From positions 1-64,000 of the forward strand of contig JAACJM010000046.1 of the NCBI GenBank assembly GCA_013368315.1: 64,000 nucleotides of DNA. Direction: 5' to 3'. Positions 1 through 10,582 of the stretch are shown piece after piece; the stretch's first letter is position 1; the number at the start of each line of letters is the position of its first letter. A model generated the notes under the pieces. The model worked only from the letters and a program-made list of their open reading frames with translations. It did no database searches and was not told the origin of the DNA. This DNA is from Tetrapyrgos nigripes. Taxonomy: Eukaryota > Basidiomycota > Agaricomycetes > Agaricales > Campanellaceae. The position numbers and the translations under genes were made by a program.

Positions 1-656
1 TGTCTGCAACAAGAAGGCCCCTCGACAATCGAGCCCCCGTCGATGCGTCAACCAGCATCGATCGACCAGCGTCCACGTCAAATTTGTTACTTCCAAAGCT
101 GACTACCGCTCACGGAAGCTTCTTATTTGACAGGAACTGCCAGTCGGGCAGTTTTCTTCAACATGCTTTCGCTCTTCAGTCCATACACCTCCCGGCGCAC
201 TTCTCGGCCGTCAATCCAAAGACGACATGGCTATCCTCCTCCCACGCCTCGAATCACAACATCAATCACTGAGTGATATCCGTCTAGTCTCAGAATTGTC
301 CTTACCTCCACGACCTTCTCTCCACGCGAAAAGAATGGATCAAGCCACAGTCATCTTTCAATTCTATTCGGCATCACAACGTGGAGTATCTATTGGCGCG
401 GAACGAGAATAGTCTAGTGTGTTCATCTTATTGCCTATTGTCCATGTCCGTCTCTATTCATTTTTACTGGAGGAGCCAAAGACAAAAATGCGGGAGAAGC
501 GGTGATCCTTAGCATATCCTTGAGCGCTTTCACGGAGGCTTGATCTTCACTGGTGGTGAGCCGTTCTTATTTTCCGACTTTCCATAGCTAGGCACGGACT
601 TGATGAAAATTTTTCGCGATATTGCATCCTGAATGATCTGATCCCGCGTGGCTATC
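1..656. other. Unassigned left edge, no supported gene
   Basis: The first 400 bases contain two short overlapping open frames with no recognisable motif. CpG is more frequent here than in the decayed elements further right, so this may be single-copy DNA next to a gene outside the window. I cannot support a coding call. Confidence 0.4.
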
Positions 657-841
657 TATTGGATAGAGAGGATTTTCATGATGAACAAACTTTGCCACTG
701 GGCGGTGCAAACGAAGCTTTGTAGATGTGCGTTGATGATGATAGTGATGATATTGGATAGAGAAGGTTTTCATGAGGAACAAAGGTTGCTACTGAGCGGT
801 GCAAACGACAGTTTTGTGCGTTGATGACGATAGTGATGATA
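657..841. repeat. Two-unit tandem duplication, 94-bp period
   Basis: Both units begin TATTGGATAGAGA and run through GCGGTGCAAACGA to a TGATAGTGATGAT tail. Unit 1 is 657-750 and unit 2 is 751 to about 841. They differ at scattered positions and by a small indel. No open frame uses them. Confidence 0.75.
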
Positions 842-1562
842 TCATGTCAGTTGATATGTTAGTCTTCTGGATAGAATTAGTGTGTTTTTCGAAGGTTTAT
901 ACTTTGTCAAACTCGCTTTTTTGGTTACACGTCTGAGTGTTGGTATGTGAAAAATGACCAGAAGCAAAAAATATCGCAGATTTGTGTTCTAGTAGTGACA
1001 TACATCTTTAGGGAAACGAGCTTTAGAGCCCGTGCCTTTGCCACGGTGCTCGCTATCGCTCGCACCTGCTACAGCTGGGTTCACAGCTCGTCGGGCGCCA
1101 GCTAAGCGCGCCTCCATTCCACTGTGAATCATGCACTATTTTCATGCTGGCGCTGTCACGTCGACTTACATAGAAACCTGACAAGTACCATGTAATCTTT
1201 ATCAGATTATTATTGGAATTTTATTCCACATTTCTCCCCTTTTCCACTTTCCAGTCTCAGGAAACATTTAATATCCTCACAAATCTGTAGTACTTTTCAG
1301 AGAAACTCCTATTTTGCCTACAGCAAAGAGTAGGTTCCACATTTACTGAGTCATATTGCACCTTTGTAGGTGCCTACAATTCAAAACACATATATCACAA
1401 AGCCACCTTCCATTTTGCTTCATTTTCACAACACACATCTCAGCACAGCTGGCTCAATTGAAACTTTCACATCAACAAGGCCCAAATGAAATGAGGGAAT
1501 TGTCCTTACACTAATTTCTGGTGGGTGGCAGTGCAAAATGGAAGAACCTTTTGTACTTGTTT
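842..1562. other. Intergenic, no gene seen
   Basis: No convincing frame. A GC-rich patch at 1020-1150, with CGCTATCGCTCG and a weak B-box-like GGTTCACAGCT, could be a decayed short interspersed element, but no boundary is visible. Confidence 0.3.
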
Positions 1563-1954
1563 GCAAGGGGGTCTGGACCGGGAAATCCCGTACCGGGGGT
1601 TGGTAGGTAGGTTCCTCTGGAGGAGGCGAAAATTTTTTTTTTGACCCCCCGAAAATGCGCCTTAGAACAATTTTTCGCTCACTGTTGGCAGTAATACATG
1701 TTGTTCACAATGCATCTAAGGTCTGATAATACTGCTTTGACCACGTTGCAGTCAAATTTTCGTTGAAGGTTCCGCAAAGCTTCTGACTAGCACAGCAGTT
1801 CAAATAATTTATGTAATCATAAGTCACATGCTATTGCTATATTAAGCAGGTAACCTACTATATAAGGAAGGTAAGGTAGGTAGGTTCCCTTGATGGGGGC
1901 GCAAATTTTTTTTCTGACCCCCGGTATAATTTAATTCTTTTTGGACCCCCTTGC
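1563..1954. mobile_element. MITE-like element with 12-bp terminal inverted repeats
   Basis: The element begins GCAAGGGGGTCT and ends GGACCCCCTTGC, a 12-bp inverted repeat with one mismatch. TTGTTT flanks both sides (1557-1562 and 1955-1960) as a possible target duplication. Inside, a block with GTAGGTAGGTTCC, a T-run and GACCCCC occurs twice in direct orientation (about 1599-1653 and 1869-1923). There is no coding capacity. The superfamily is not assignable. Confidence 0.6.
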
Positions 1955-1960
1955 TTGTTT

Positions 1961-2811
1961 GTACAAAACAAAATCTTTAACTCTTCTTTTGACATTGGTT
2001 GCTTTTGACTCATCCTTTCTTGTCTCACATACCATGCTGTTCTTTAGTCTGCTTTGTCATTCGCCTTATTGCTTGTGTTGTTCTCACTGTGTGGTCTTTC
2101 ACTCTTCAGTGTTTTAGCTCATCTTTCTCTGCCTGTTCTGCTGTCATCATCGGAATTTGCTATTGCATGATGTTTTTCTTGTCCCAGGTTATAACTCTCA
2201 GTGTTGTGTTTGTGAAGGTCACTGCTGCCATGCTTGCTAACCTGAGGTGTTTTTTTAAATACCTAACATTGACAATAGTGCTGCCACTGACTCTTGACTG
2301 TGTAGGATGGCTATTGAGGTTGGGTACAGTGACTTCTTTTAGTCCATATGCTTTCTGACTTTCTTTTCTTTTCTAGCTCATGTGTCCCTCCAGAATGTGA
2401 GGCAGTCAATGCAGGGTTGCATGTCTTGCCTTTGCCATATCAGGTGGATGTCAGCCCTAGCACAAAGTATGTTGTCTTGATATGTCTTGGATTATTTGTT
2501 GATGTAGTAGCAGCTGCCTTCTTGTTTCATCCTTCAAGTATGATATTGCTGCAGGTTTGGATTACAGGTGAGCATAACTTCTGATACATTAACCTTTTCT
2601 CAGTGTTTCTTTTAGGGAGGATTTGATGACCTGAGATCACAACAGCTCCTATATGTTGTTCCAAACTGACAGTGACATACTGTACATAATTTATCACAAC
2701 AAGCTGTTGTACATTGTCAATGTGACTCAAATCTCTTTCAATATATTGTACAACACTGCCTCATTCAGGCATTTATTGTGCACTGAAAGTCTTTCACCTT
2801 GTGCTGGTTAT
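1961..2811. other. AT-rich stretch with short open frames, no gene supported
   Basis: Several short plus-strand frames rich in Phe, Leu, Cys and Val occur here, which is typical of chance translation of T-rich DNA. No splice-consistent gene model was found. Confidence 0.3.
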
Positions 2812-3197
2812 AGGTGGACCCCTATGACAAACCTTGTAGGCAGGGTTACTAAGGTCCAAAAGTAGGAGGTCTCTTATCAAATTTATATCCGGCGTCTTTC
2901 TAGTCTTCAGATATGGAGGGATCTACCTCCAGATGTAGTGAATGCATTTGATCTTGTTTGGCAACAGGTTAATAGTCTTGCAGATCTTCTGAGTGAAGTT
3001 ATGTTATACGGCTAGAAAATCATGTCTAGTGCAATATCCAAGTCATTCCCTGTGTATGAACTCTATCTATGAAGATCATTATGGTTTGTTGTTGCTGATA
3101 CTGACCTTGTAGTTCTTTATTCACAGTGTTCCTACATGCTACGTCACATTTCTGATGCAAAGTTCTCAGATTTCCTCACTTTTGTTTTGGAGGTTCT
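2812..3197 (+). pseudogene. Unidentified ORF fragment, upstream half, interrupted by chromovirus A
   Basis: A plausible plus-strand coding stretch includes WRDLPPDVVNAFDLVWQQ near 2918-2980. A second stretch, with MLRHISDAKFSDF, runs into the left border of retroelement A at 3197. Removing A and one copy of its 5-bp target duplication joins this frame to the open frame at 11283-11622 without a stop. I do not recognise the protein. Stops at 2862 and near 3013 show the fragment is decayed or spliced. Confidence 0.4.
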
Positions 3198-3892
3198 TGT
3201 AAAGCCTATGCCTTTCCCAACTCCTTCTGAATGTTTCTGAACGTTTTCCGACTCTTCCCTTTTCATTCCATTTCACTTCCAATTCAATTCCAATTCATTT
3301 TCATTTCTGATTCATATCTGAGTTGCCACAAATCTATTTAGTCCATAATTCCCATCGGATCCTATCCAATTCATATTAGATACTAACCGGACAGTTTGTA
3401 TTCATACTTCTCACATTTCTGTTTCATATCTCGTAGCACCATGTGCTCCCCTTTCCTTTTCTTTCCAAAGGGTTTCCACGTGATGATAGCAAATTGAGTG
3501 TTCCCTTTGTCAATACTTATTTTAGTTATATTATCTTTCATTTCTGATCTTTTCCTATTTCATTTCTGGACCCTTCCTATCTCATTTCTGTTCCATTCTG
3601 ATATAGTACTTAAGCTAGCAGCTTTGTAGCAGATAGCTTAAGTCTAAAATTGATTTAGCTGGTCTCCTATTCTTTCTGATCGTTTCTGGCTAGACAACTA
3701 GTGAGGTGGTACTAATAGTGCCATAGACTTTCTGTCTTAACTTTCTGGTCATCCCGACCAGACACCCTCTCTTCCTATCTATTCTCTTCCTGTCTGGTTC
3801 CATCTGCATTGATCATCGTTCCCATCTTTCCTATAAGACCTCTGCCCAGACCCAAAGTGTTTCCTAGCACTAAGGTTCACCCGGACTTAACA
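3198..3892 (+). repeat. 5' LTR of chromovirus A
   Basis: It starts TGTAAAGCCTATGCC and ends GACTTAACA. A weak TATA-like GATATAG lies near 3599. About 40 nt downstream is the 11-mer AAGTCTAAAAT, which is complementary to the putative primer site. U3 would then be about 3198-3639. Differences from the 3' LTR are mostly TG versus CA or CG at the same dinucleotides. Confidence 0.95.
3640..3650 (+). promoter_or_regulatory. Predicted transcript 5' end and self-primer
   Basis: AAGTCTAAAAT is the exact reverse complement of 3895-3905. The same 11-mer occurs in the 3' LTR (11025-11035) and in element B (18212-18222). In the Tf1/sushi chromovirus clade the first 11 nt of the RNA prime their own reverse transcription, so this is the expected start of R. 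Inference from complementarity. Confidence 0.65.
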
Positions 3893-3894
3893 GT

Positions 3895-3905
3895 ATTTTA
3901 GACTT
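3895..3905 (+). promoter_or_regulatory. Primer binding site for self-priming
   Basis: ATTTTAGACTT lies 2 nt after the 5' LTR. I see no match beginning TGG, as a tRNA 3' end would give. Instead it pairs perfectly with the LTR 11-mer. Element B keeps the same site at 20111-20121. Confidence 0.65.
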
Positions 3906-3925
3906 CCATCTCCGAGTTGTCTACT

Positions 3926-5290
3926 ATGTCTCAAAGGTCTCAACACACCCTCTCCCAAATCCAAGCTATCCGTTCCGGAATCTCCATTCAAAAAACCATA
4001 CTTCTCCACAATCTTCTGAAACATCCAAATTCATCAGCACAGGTGCTTCAGTAGCATCTTTGCTTATCTGAGTCCTAGCAAACCCCATTCCAGTCCATTC
4101 CAGGATTTCCTAGACAACTGGGATCCTGACGTTCTGGCTGACTTGGCTACAATGACGCAAACCCAGACCCACACTCATACCAATACCCAAATCAATCAGG
4201 GCTCATTCTGTGCTCTGCCTGCGCCTGCGCCCCAAGATCCTGATGATGACTTCCATGCTGGACCTAGTCAACACAGAAAGGGTCGGGATGACAATGACGG
4301 TAGTGGGGATGGTGGAGGAGGTGGGGGTGGTGGAGATCTGAATGATCCTGACAGTGGTGGTGATGGCGATGACGATAATTCCGATTCTGATGAGGAGCGA
4401 GCACAATTCATTACTGTGCTCCAGAGTTTCAACGACGTTCTCGGAAGACTCGCACCTGGATCGAGTGAGAAAACCGACGTCAAGAAGCCTGACACCTTCA
4501 ATGGATCCGATCTGAAGAAACTCCGTCCTTTCCTCATCCAAGTCCAAATCAACCTTCAGAATCGTCCCCATGCATATTCCACCAATGCTGCTAAAATCAG
4601 CTTCACACTTTCCTATCTCTCCAGTACCGCGCTTGAATTTTTCGAGCTGGATATCCTCACCCCAGATCCCGAGGATCCCACTCCTTGGACTCTAGACTTC
4701 ACTATTTTCATCAAGGAGTTGACGGATAATTTTGGGGTTTACGATGAGGTCGGAGATGCTGAGGACCGACTGGAAAACCTTCATATGAAGGATTCTGATT
4801 GGGCCACGAAGTATTGTGTCCACTTCCAGCAACTTGCATCACAGGTTGCATGGGATGAGCATTCCCTCCGACACTTCTTCAAGAAGGGTTTAGCTCCCTG
4901 CATAAAGGATGCTCTTTCCCTCATCTCCGAGGAGGAATGACTCTTCCATCGATTCCTGCTACTGGCGTCGTCAAGCTGAAAAGAAGTGAGAAGCGGGAAC
5001 TGGGGACAAGGGTAACAGTGACAGAAAGGGTTTGGGTGGAAATGATGGATCTGGAAAATCTTCAGGCTCTTCCGGAAAGCCTAATAAATCCGGGAAATCC
5101 AAGTCCAATTCCAATTCCAATTCCAACTCTAACTCAATTGTTGTTGTTGTCCTCTTCTGGGCTAACAAGCTCAGGAAGGACGGGAAACTCTCTCAGGCTG
5201 AGAAGGACTGCCGCATGTTCTGTGGTGGAAAGCATTCCATGGACGACTGTAACAAACGCAAGGCGGCTAACGAAGCTTGTGGCTGAGCAG
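3926..5290 (+). pseudogene. gag: gag of chromovirus A
   Basis: The likely start is the ATG at 3926 (MSQRSQHTLSQ). Frame changes occur before the long open part at 4143-4940. That part has an Asp/Gly-rich region, then a retrotransposon gag domain (FNGSDLKKLRPFL, then NFGVYDEVGDAEDRLENL and FKKGLAPCIKD). A TGA at 4938 follows EEE. The Ser/Asn-rich C-terminus carries a nucleic-acid-binding knuckle, CX2CX3HX4C in copy B. In A the first knuckle Cys is replaced, leaving RMFCGGKHSMDDC. Relative to B, a small deletion follows the stop. Confidence 0.85.
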
Positions 5291-5394
5291 CTTCCATCTC
5301 TAATGACACGGGTAGCACCACGTCCAGCACTGCTTCTGAGCAGTCCCCAAAATAGTCTGCAGCTCTGATACCTCAGCACGAGATCAGAGTTGCA

Positions 5395-7020
5395 TTGACT
5401 GGAATCGTGCCATACAAGAGGTCACTCTCAATGCTGCTGCTCTTTCCATGAAATCCCTTATGCTTCAGTTGAAAATATGCCATACTAGCAATCCGAGCAC
5501 TTTCCTTTCTTTTCTGTTGCTTTTGGACTCTGGCTCATCAGATTGTTTTATCGATTCCCTATAGGTTTCCGAACATTCCCTACCTACTGTTCCCATTTCT
5601 CCCGTTCGTCTATGTTTGCTTGATGGTTCTGTCCCCTGTACAATCAATAAAGTATGCTGACAGGGGAGTGAGTTTCCCTTGACTTTTACGTCACTAATCT
5701 TGACTCAACTTGTAAGGGTGTCCTAGGATATAGTTTTCTTTCCTGCTACAACCTGTTGGTTGACTGGGCAAAAGGAAACATCACATTCCACGGGCCCAAA
5801 CTGGTTGCTGTCTCCCTGAGCTCTGGACCCTGCATGTTGCCACTTGTCACTGACCCGGGTCCTATGGTTTCCACACCACTTCCAGCTTCAAAGCCATCCA
5901 CTTGCTCCAAGAAACCTTCCTGGCCAAACGAACCCATTTATTCCTATCCTTCCATCACACAAATGGTGTCTTCCGTTGATGACACCTGTATCACTATCAT
6001 CGGAGCAGCAGCTTTCCATTGCTGTTGTAAACAAGATCAGCTGGATCCAATGGTTCTCTGACTCAATCCAGAACCAGAGGTACAGGCCCAGGCTGCATCC
6101 ACATCAAATTCAGAATCCAAGCCCAATCTGAAGGCTCCCGAATATCTAGCTGACTTTTCTGACGTTTTTGACAAAGGACTCTCAGATAAACTGGCTCCAC
6201 TTCATCCCTACGATTTCAAAATCAATTTGGTCAATGGTGCACTGCCACCAGTCACCCAGATTTATCTGGTGTCTGATCGGGAACTAGGGGAATTATGAAA
6301 ATTTGTCGACAAACATCTTGCCATGGGTTTTATCAAACCCTTGTCCTCTTCCTTTGTGGCTCCAGTCCTCTTTGTGAAAAAGAAAAATGGAGAGCTTCAG
6401 CTCTGCATTGACTTCTGTGGCCTTAATGCCATCATGAAGAAGGATAGGTACCCACTTCCACTCATTTCTGAGCTTTTAGACACTCCTATGCACGCGAAAA
6501 TCTATACCAAGTTGGATTTACATCATGCTTACCACTTGGTCTGCATCGCCGAGGGAGATGAATGGAAAACTGCTTTCCAGACCCGTTACAGTTCCTTTGA
6601 ATGGAAGGTCATGCCTTTCGGTCTCAGCAATGCTCCTGCTGCTTTCCAGCGCTTTATCAACAATATATTCAAAGATCTCCTCAATGTTACTGTCATCATT
6701 TATCTCAACAATGTCCTGATTTACTCGGAAAACAAGGAGGATCACTGGAAGCATGTACACAAAGTGTTCTGCCAGCTCCGCAAGCACAGACTCTTCGTCA
6801 ATCCTGAAAAATGCTTCTTTTCTGTTGATACCATGGAGTTCCTAGGCAACATTCTATCTCCCGAGGGTCTTACAATGGATACTGCTAAAATATGCACTAT
6901 TCTGGACTGGCCTGTTCCTTGGAAAGTCCGGGATATACAGTCTTTCCTCAGATTTTGTAATTTTTGCAGGCGGTTCATTTATAATTATTCCAATATTGTC
7001 GTACTCCTCACCTGTCTTAC
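5395..7020 (+). pseudogene. pol: pol of chromovirus A: protease and reverse transcriptase
   Basis: The aspartic protease motif LLDSGSSDCFID lies near 5521-5555, followed by a stop. The RT is open from about 6300 to 7020 and includes GFIKPLSSSF, LCIDFCGLNAIMKKDRYPLP, KLDLHHAYH and MPFGLSNAPAAFQRFIN. The catalytic YxDD box reads YLNN, so both metal-binding Asp are gone and the enzyme must be inactive. The frame ends in TGA at 7021 where copy B has CGA. Confidence 0.92.
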
Positions 7021-7023
7021 CTG

Positions 7024-8770
7024 AAAAGCTATTCTGTGGAAATGGACGCCAGCATGCCAACAATCCTTTGAATACCTTAAGCACACCTTTACTTCTGCTC
7101 TGGTCCTTGGTCATTGGGTACCAAATCAACAGATTATCATTGAAACTGATGCTTCCAATTATGCTATTGCAGCTATCCTGTCCCTCCAATCCGATTCCAG
7201 TGAAATCCATCCAATTGCATTCCACTCCCGCACCCTTCACACTGCCGAACTCAATTACGACGTCCACGATAAGGAATTGCTTGCAATCTTTGAAGCATTC
7301 TGTATTTGGCAGCATTACCTGGAAGGCTCCGAATCCCCTATTGACATCGTCACTGATCAAAAGAATTTGGAATATTTTTCAACCACCAAAATTCTTACTT
7401 GATGTCAAGTATGGTGGTCCGAGTACCTTTCTGGATTCAATCTCATTATTCGGTTCTGACCGGGTAAATTGAGTGCCAAGCCAGATTCTCTTACTAGACA
7501 GTGGGACGTCTACCCAAAAGAGGGAGATAGTGGCTACACCAAGGTCAATCTGCAGAATTTCCATCCAGTTTTTACTCATGAACAACTTTCCGAGTCACTC
7601 CAAGCCTCTTTCCTGGAAGGTCCTACACTCTGTGCATCAGTTATCATGGATATTGAGCAACTCCATTCCACTATTTGGGAATCCTATGCCTCTGATCCAG
7701 AATCACAAGCTGGTCTTAAGCTTGCTCAGGATCTGGATGAAACCTGATGGAAACAGGACTTTTGCGCTTAGACGACAGGATATTTGTTCCTATGGGTTTT
7801 GACCTCTGACTTCAAGTATTGCATCAGCACCATGACCATCCACTCGTGGGACACTTCAGACAGAACCAGACTCTCAATCTTATCCGATGGCATTACACTT
7901 GGCCAAAGATCTGGGAATTCGTCCAGGACTATATGTCTTCCTGCACGGTTTGCAGTCGCAACAAGCCTCGATGACATTGCCCCTACAGTCTGTCCAAACC
8001 CCTTCCTGTTCTGGTCCGTCCCTGGGATTCCATTTCCATGGATTTTATTGAACAATTACTGGATTCCAATGGATACACAGCGATCCTTGTAATTGTGGAC
8101 TGAGCATCCAAACAGGGAATTTTCATTCCTACCCATGACACTATCACCTTGGAACAACTCGCAGAACTCTTTGTTCTCCACATCTTCTCTAAACATGGTG
8201 TTCCTAACCATGTCACTTTCGACCACAGTTCCAAATTCGTTTCCCATTTCTTCTGGTCCTTAGGCAAAGCCTTAAACATGGAACTTCATTTTACTTCAGG
8301 TTATCACCTGGAAGCCAACGGACAAACCAAACATACCAACCAAACACTCAAGCAGTACATCCGGATCTATTGTTCCTACCAACAGGATAACTGGTCTTCC
8401 CTACTTCCCATTGCCAAGTTCGCTTACAACAACGCTCTGAATGCTTCCACCAGAATCACCCCTTTCTTCGCAAACAAGGGTTTCCATCCAAACCTCACAG
8501 TTCATCTGGACTACAACCTCACTTCCGAGCGCACCTGACATTTCGTCATCAATCTTGAGGAACTTCATACTTTCCTCTGGGAGCAATGTTACAAGGTTCA
8601 AGCTGACAAATGTCATCTGAATTTACTGGATATCCCTATCGGTTCCGAAGTCTTTGTATCAGTCAAACATATTAAGACTACCTGACCTACTCTGAAGTTT
8701 TCCGAAAAGTTCCTAGGTCCTTTCAAAGTCATTGCTTGTCCTAGTTCTCTATCATATACTCTAAAGCTTC
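7024..8770 (+). pseudogene. pol: pol of chromovirus A: RNase H and integrase
   Basis: RNase H continues after the stop with ETDASNYAIAAIL, then TAELNYDVHDKELLAI and the VTDQKNLEYF region. The integrase HHCC finger is visible (HQHHDHPLVGH ... CTVCSRNKP) near 7815-7960. The catalytic core has MDFIEQL, then a second Asp in FDHSSKFVSHFFW and Glu in GYHLEANGQT. TGA stops follow NKPR and IVD, and both are shared with copy B. The frame runs into a solo LTR at 8771 just before the chromodomain linker. Confidence 0.9.
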
Positions 8771-9102
8771 TGTCACAAAGAGGTGAGTGCTTAGATAGTG
8801 ATAACAAGGAGCTACAGGCTCGACTCAACTAACAGACAGCAGTAAGTACTGGAACTACAGTGCCCATCAGTAAAGGTGAAAGCAGTAATGAAAAGGGGAA
8901 TACACACCTGGTCCCAATGATGAAGAGGTCAAGATGGGGAATCAGGTGTCAGGGCAGGGTTTATATATGTAAAAGTAAAGGAAAGCTGTAAAGGAAGCTG
9001 TCAAGAAGCTGTATCGAAAGGTCCAGTGCGTAGCATGTGGAACAAGAGTCAAATGGTGGAGATAAGAAGAAATAAATAGTACCAAATATAGATGTCATGA
9101 CA
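8771..9102. mobile_element. Solo LTR (332 bp) nested in chromovirus A
   Basis: It starts TGTCACAAAGAGG and ends GTCATGACA. GCTTC is duplicated on both sides (8766-8770 and 9103-9107). Removing the insert restores the coding frame through LKLPDYLWAIHPIFHVSQLE, the usual integrase-to-chromodomain linker. A TATA-like TTTATATATG lies near 8960. No internal region remains, so it is a product of LTR-LTR recombination or a small terminal-repeat element. Confidence 0.85.
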
Positions 9103-9107
9103 GCTTC

Positions 9108-9433
9108 CTGATTATCTCTGGGCTATCCATCCCATCTTCCATGTGTCCCAACTCGAACCCGCTGTTCCCAACACCATTCCAAATCGACACCTGGATCCAC
9201 CAGCCCCGGTTGAGATTGAAGGTGAACTCCAATACGAAATCACTGAAATCTTAGACTCAAAAATCGATCAGCGCCGCCAGAAATGTCCTCTCTTATACAT
9301 GATACAGTGGTCTGGTCACGAGGGCACCGACGAGGAATTTTCATGGATTCCGGTGGATGAGCTTACTGCTGATGAAGCTATTGAAGACTTTCACAAGAAG
9401 AATCCAACAAAACCTGGTCCACTTCCATTATAA
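9108..9433 (+). pseudogene. pol: Chromodomain tail of chromovirus A integrase
   Basis: The HVSQLEP linker is followed by YEITEILDSKIDQRR, then YMIQWSGHEGTDEEFSWIP and the acidic helix ELTADEAIEDFHKKNP. The pattern YxVExIL...YLVKW.G...WEP is the chromodomain, which in chromoviruses reads histone H3 methylation and directs integration to heterochromatin. The natural stop is TAA at 9431. Confidence 0.92.
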
Positions 9434-9689
9434 TCTTTTCCAAGCGCTTTCCACTTTCTCCATCTCTGTCTCATCTGTTTCTAAGTCAATTCCATGTTAT
9501 TCCAATTCATTTCCATCTTACAATTGCATTACATGCACTCGATTCATCTTTCTTTCAGTTCTGATCTTATTCACACCAAAATTTCCAAGAAAGTTGTTTT
9601 GCCCATCTGGGTCCGGTCAAGGATCCATTACAAACAATATCTATATACAATATATTACAAGTCCTTTCCAGCTGCTGCCGAGACATTCC

Positions 9690-10526
9690 CTAGTCATCAT
9701 CATCCACAGTAGCCTTCGATGTCGGCTTGCTTTGGGACCCAGTACCTTTCAACTTTCCTTTTCCCTTGGCCTTCCTCCCTTTCTGCTCCACCTCTTCCAG
9801 AATCTGCAACATCGCTCTTTCCCTCGTGTCCTCTTTGTCATCCGTCAAATCCAACTTGATTTCCTGCTTCTTCACCATGGCCGTGGTATACTGAGAAGTG
9901 ATCATGGTGTGGTGGAGAATAGCAAGCTGGATTCTGAGCATCCCCAGTTCGGACCTGAAGTTGGACCAGCCACTCAGGGAACAAGAGTGCTTCTTCTCAA
10001 AGCACACTTGGCATGCTTTCTGGACTGTACCCGATTCCCTGGCCTCCTGACGGAAACAAGTTTTGTTTTTTCCCAGCACAAAACATACGGAGCCTATGTG
10101 GAAAAGCTAACAACTTACCTCCTTGTTTTCCAATGAAGACCGCATCCTCTTCAATGGACCTGCTTCTGCGTTTTCCATACTGATCTGCCTCTTCCAAAGC
10201 TCTATCATGGGTTTCGACTTACCCACACTGATGACCTCTTCCTCTTCTTCACCTTCTCCATCTTCCTCATCTTCCAGCTTGGCATTCTGCATTTCCTGCT
10301 CCTTCCTTCATTCCTCTTCTTCCCAGAGCCTTTCTGCCTCTTTCCAAGCATTCTCCTTCTCTACCCACTCTGCTAACCTCTTCGCCTCTTCCACCTCCAA
10401 TTCCACCTGCTTCACACTTTCTGCATCCTTCTGCTCATCTTCCCATGCCTCCCACAATTCCTGCGCAGCGTCGAACTCCACCCTTGTTCTATTTTTGTTT
10501 TTATTGTTTCATAACTTCGTTTCCAT
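9690..10526 (-). pseudogene. Antisense two-exon accessory gene of chromovirus A (CX2CX6C, coiled coil)
   Basis: On the strand opposite gag-pol, an ATG at 10526 opens a frame of about 255 codons. It is Glu/Lys-rich and coiled-coil-like (AKRLAEWVEKENAWKEAE), followed by an acidic run. Exon 1 ends at 10119 with GTAAGT. The intron is 10047-10118 and ends CAG. Exon 2 continues in frame (EARESGTVQKACQVC) into a CX2CX6C motif, a helical part and a Lys/Gly tail ending ATVDDDD. Only two stops interrupt it, both TGA. The CX2CX6C resembles half a fungal Zn2Cys6 cluster. Element B keeps a homologue in the same place and orientation. The start is 57 bp from the 3' LTR, which may supply its promoter. Function unknown. 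Confidence 0.75.
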
Positions 10527-10570
10527 ATGGACCCTATCCTTTTCCATGCCTCTTGAGGGCTTGAGGCCTA

Positions 10571-10582
10571 AGAGGGGGATAC
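10571..10582 (+). promoter_or_regulatory. Polypurine tract of chromovirus A
   Basis: AGAGGGGGATAC directly precedes the 3' LTR at 10583. It is the expected plus-strand primer site for reverse transcription. Confidence 0.75.

Noticed and set aside
1999..2358. 119-codon frame with hydrophobic segments, possible membrane protein
   Set aside because: T-rich DNA gives Phe/Leu/Cys/Val runs by chance. No splice context or homologue is recognised.
9357..10136. Long plus-strand frame after the chromodomain
   Set aside because: It runs opposite to the antisense gene, which has a conserved motif and intron. The plus frame has low-complexity Ser/Phe/Leu composition and no counterpart in element B.
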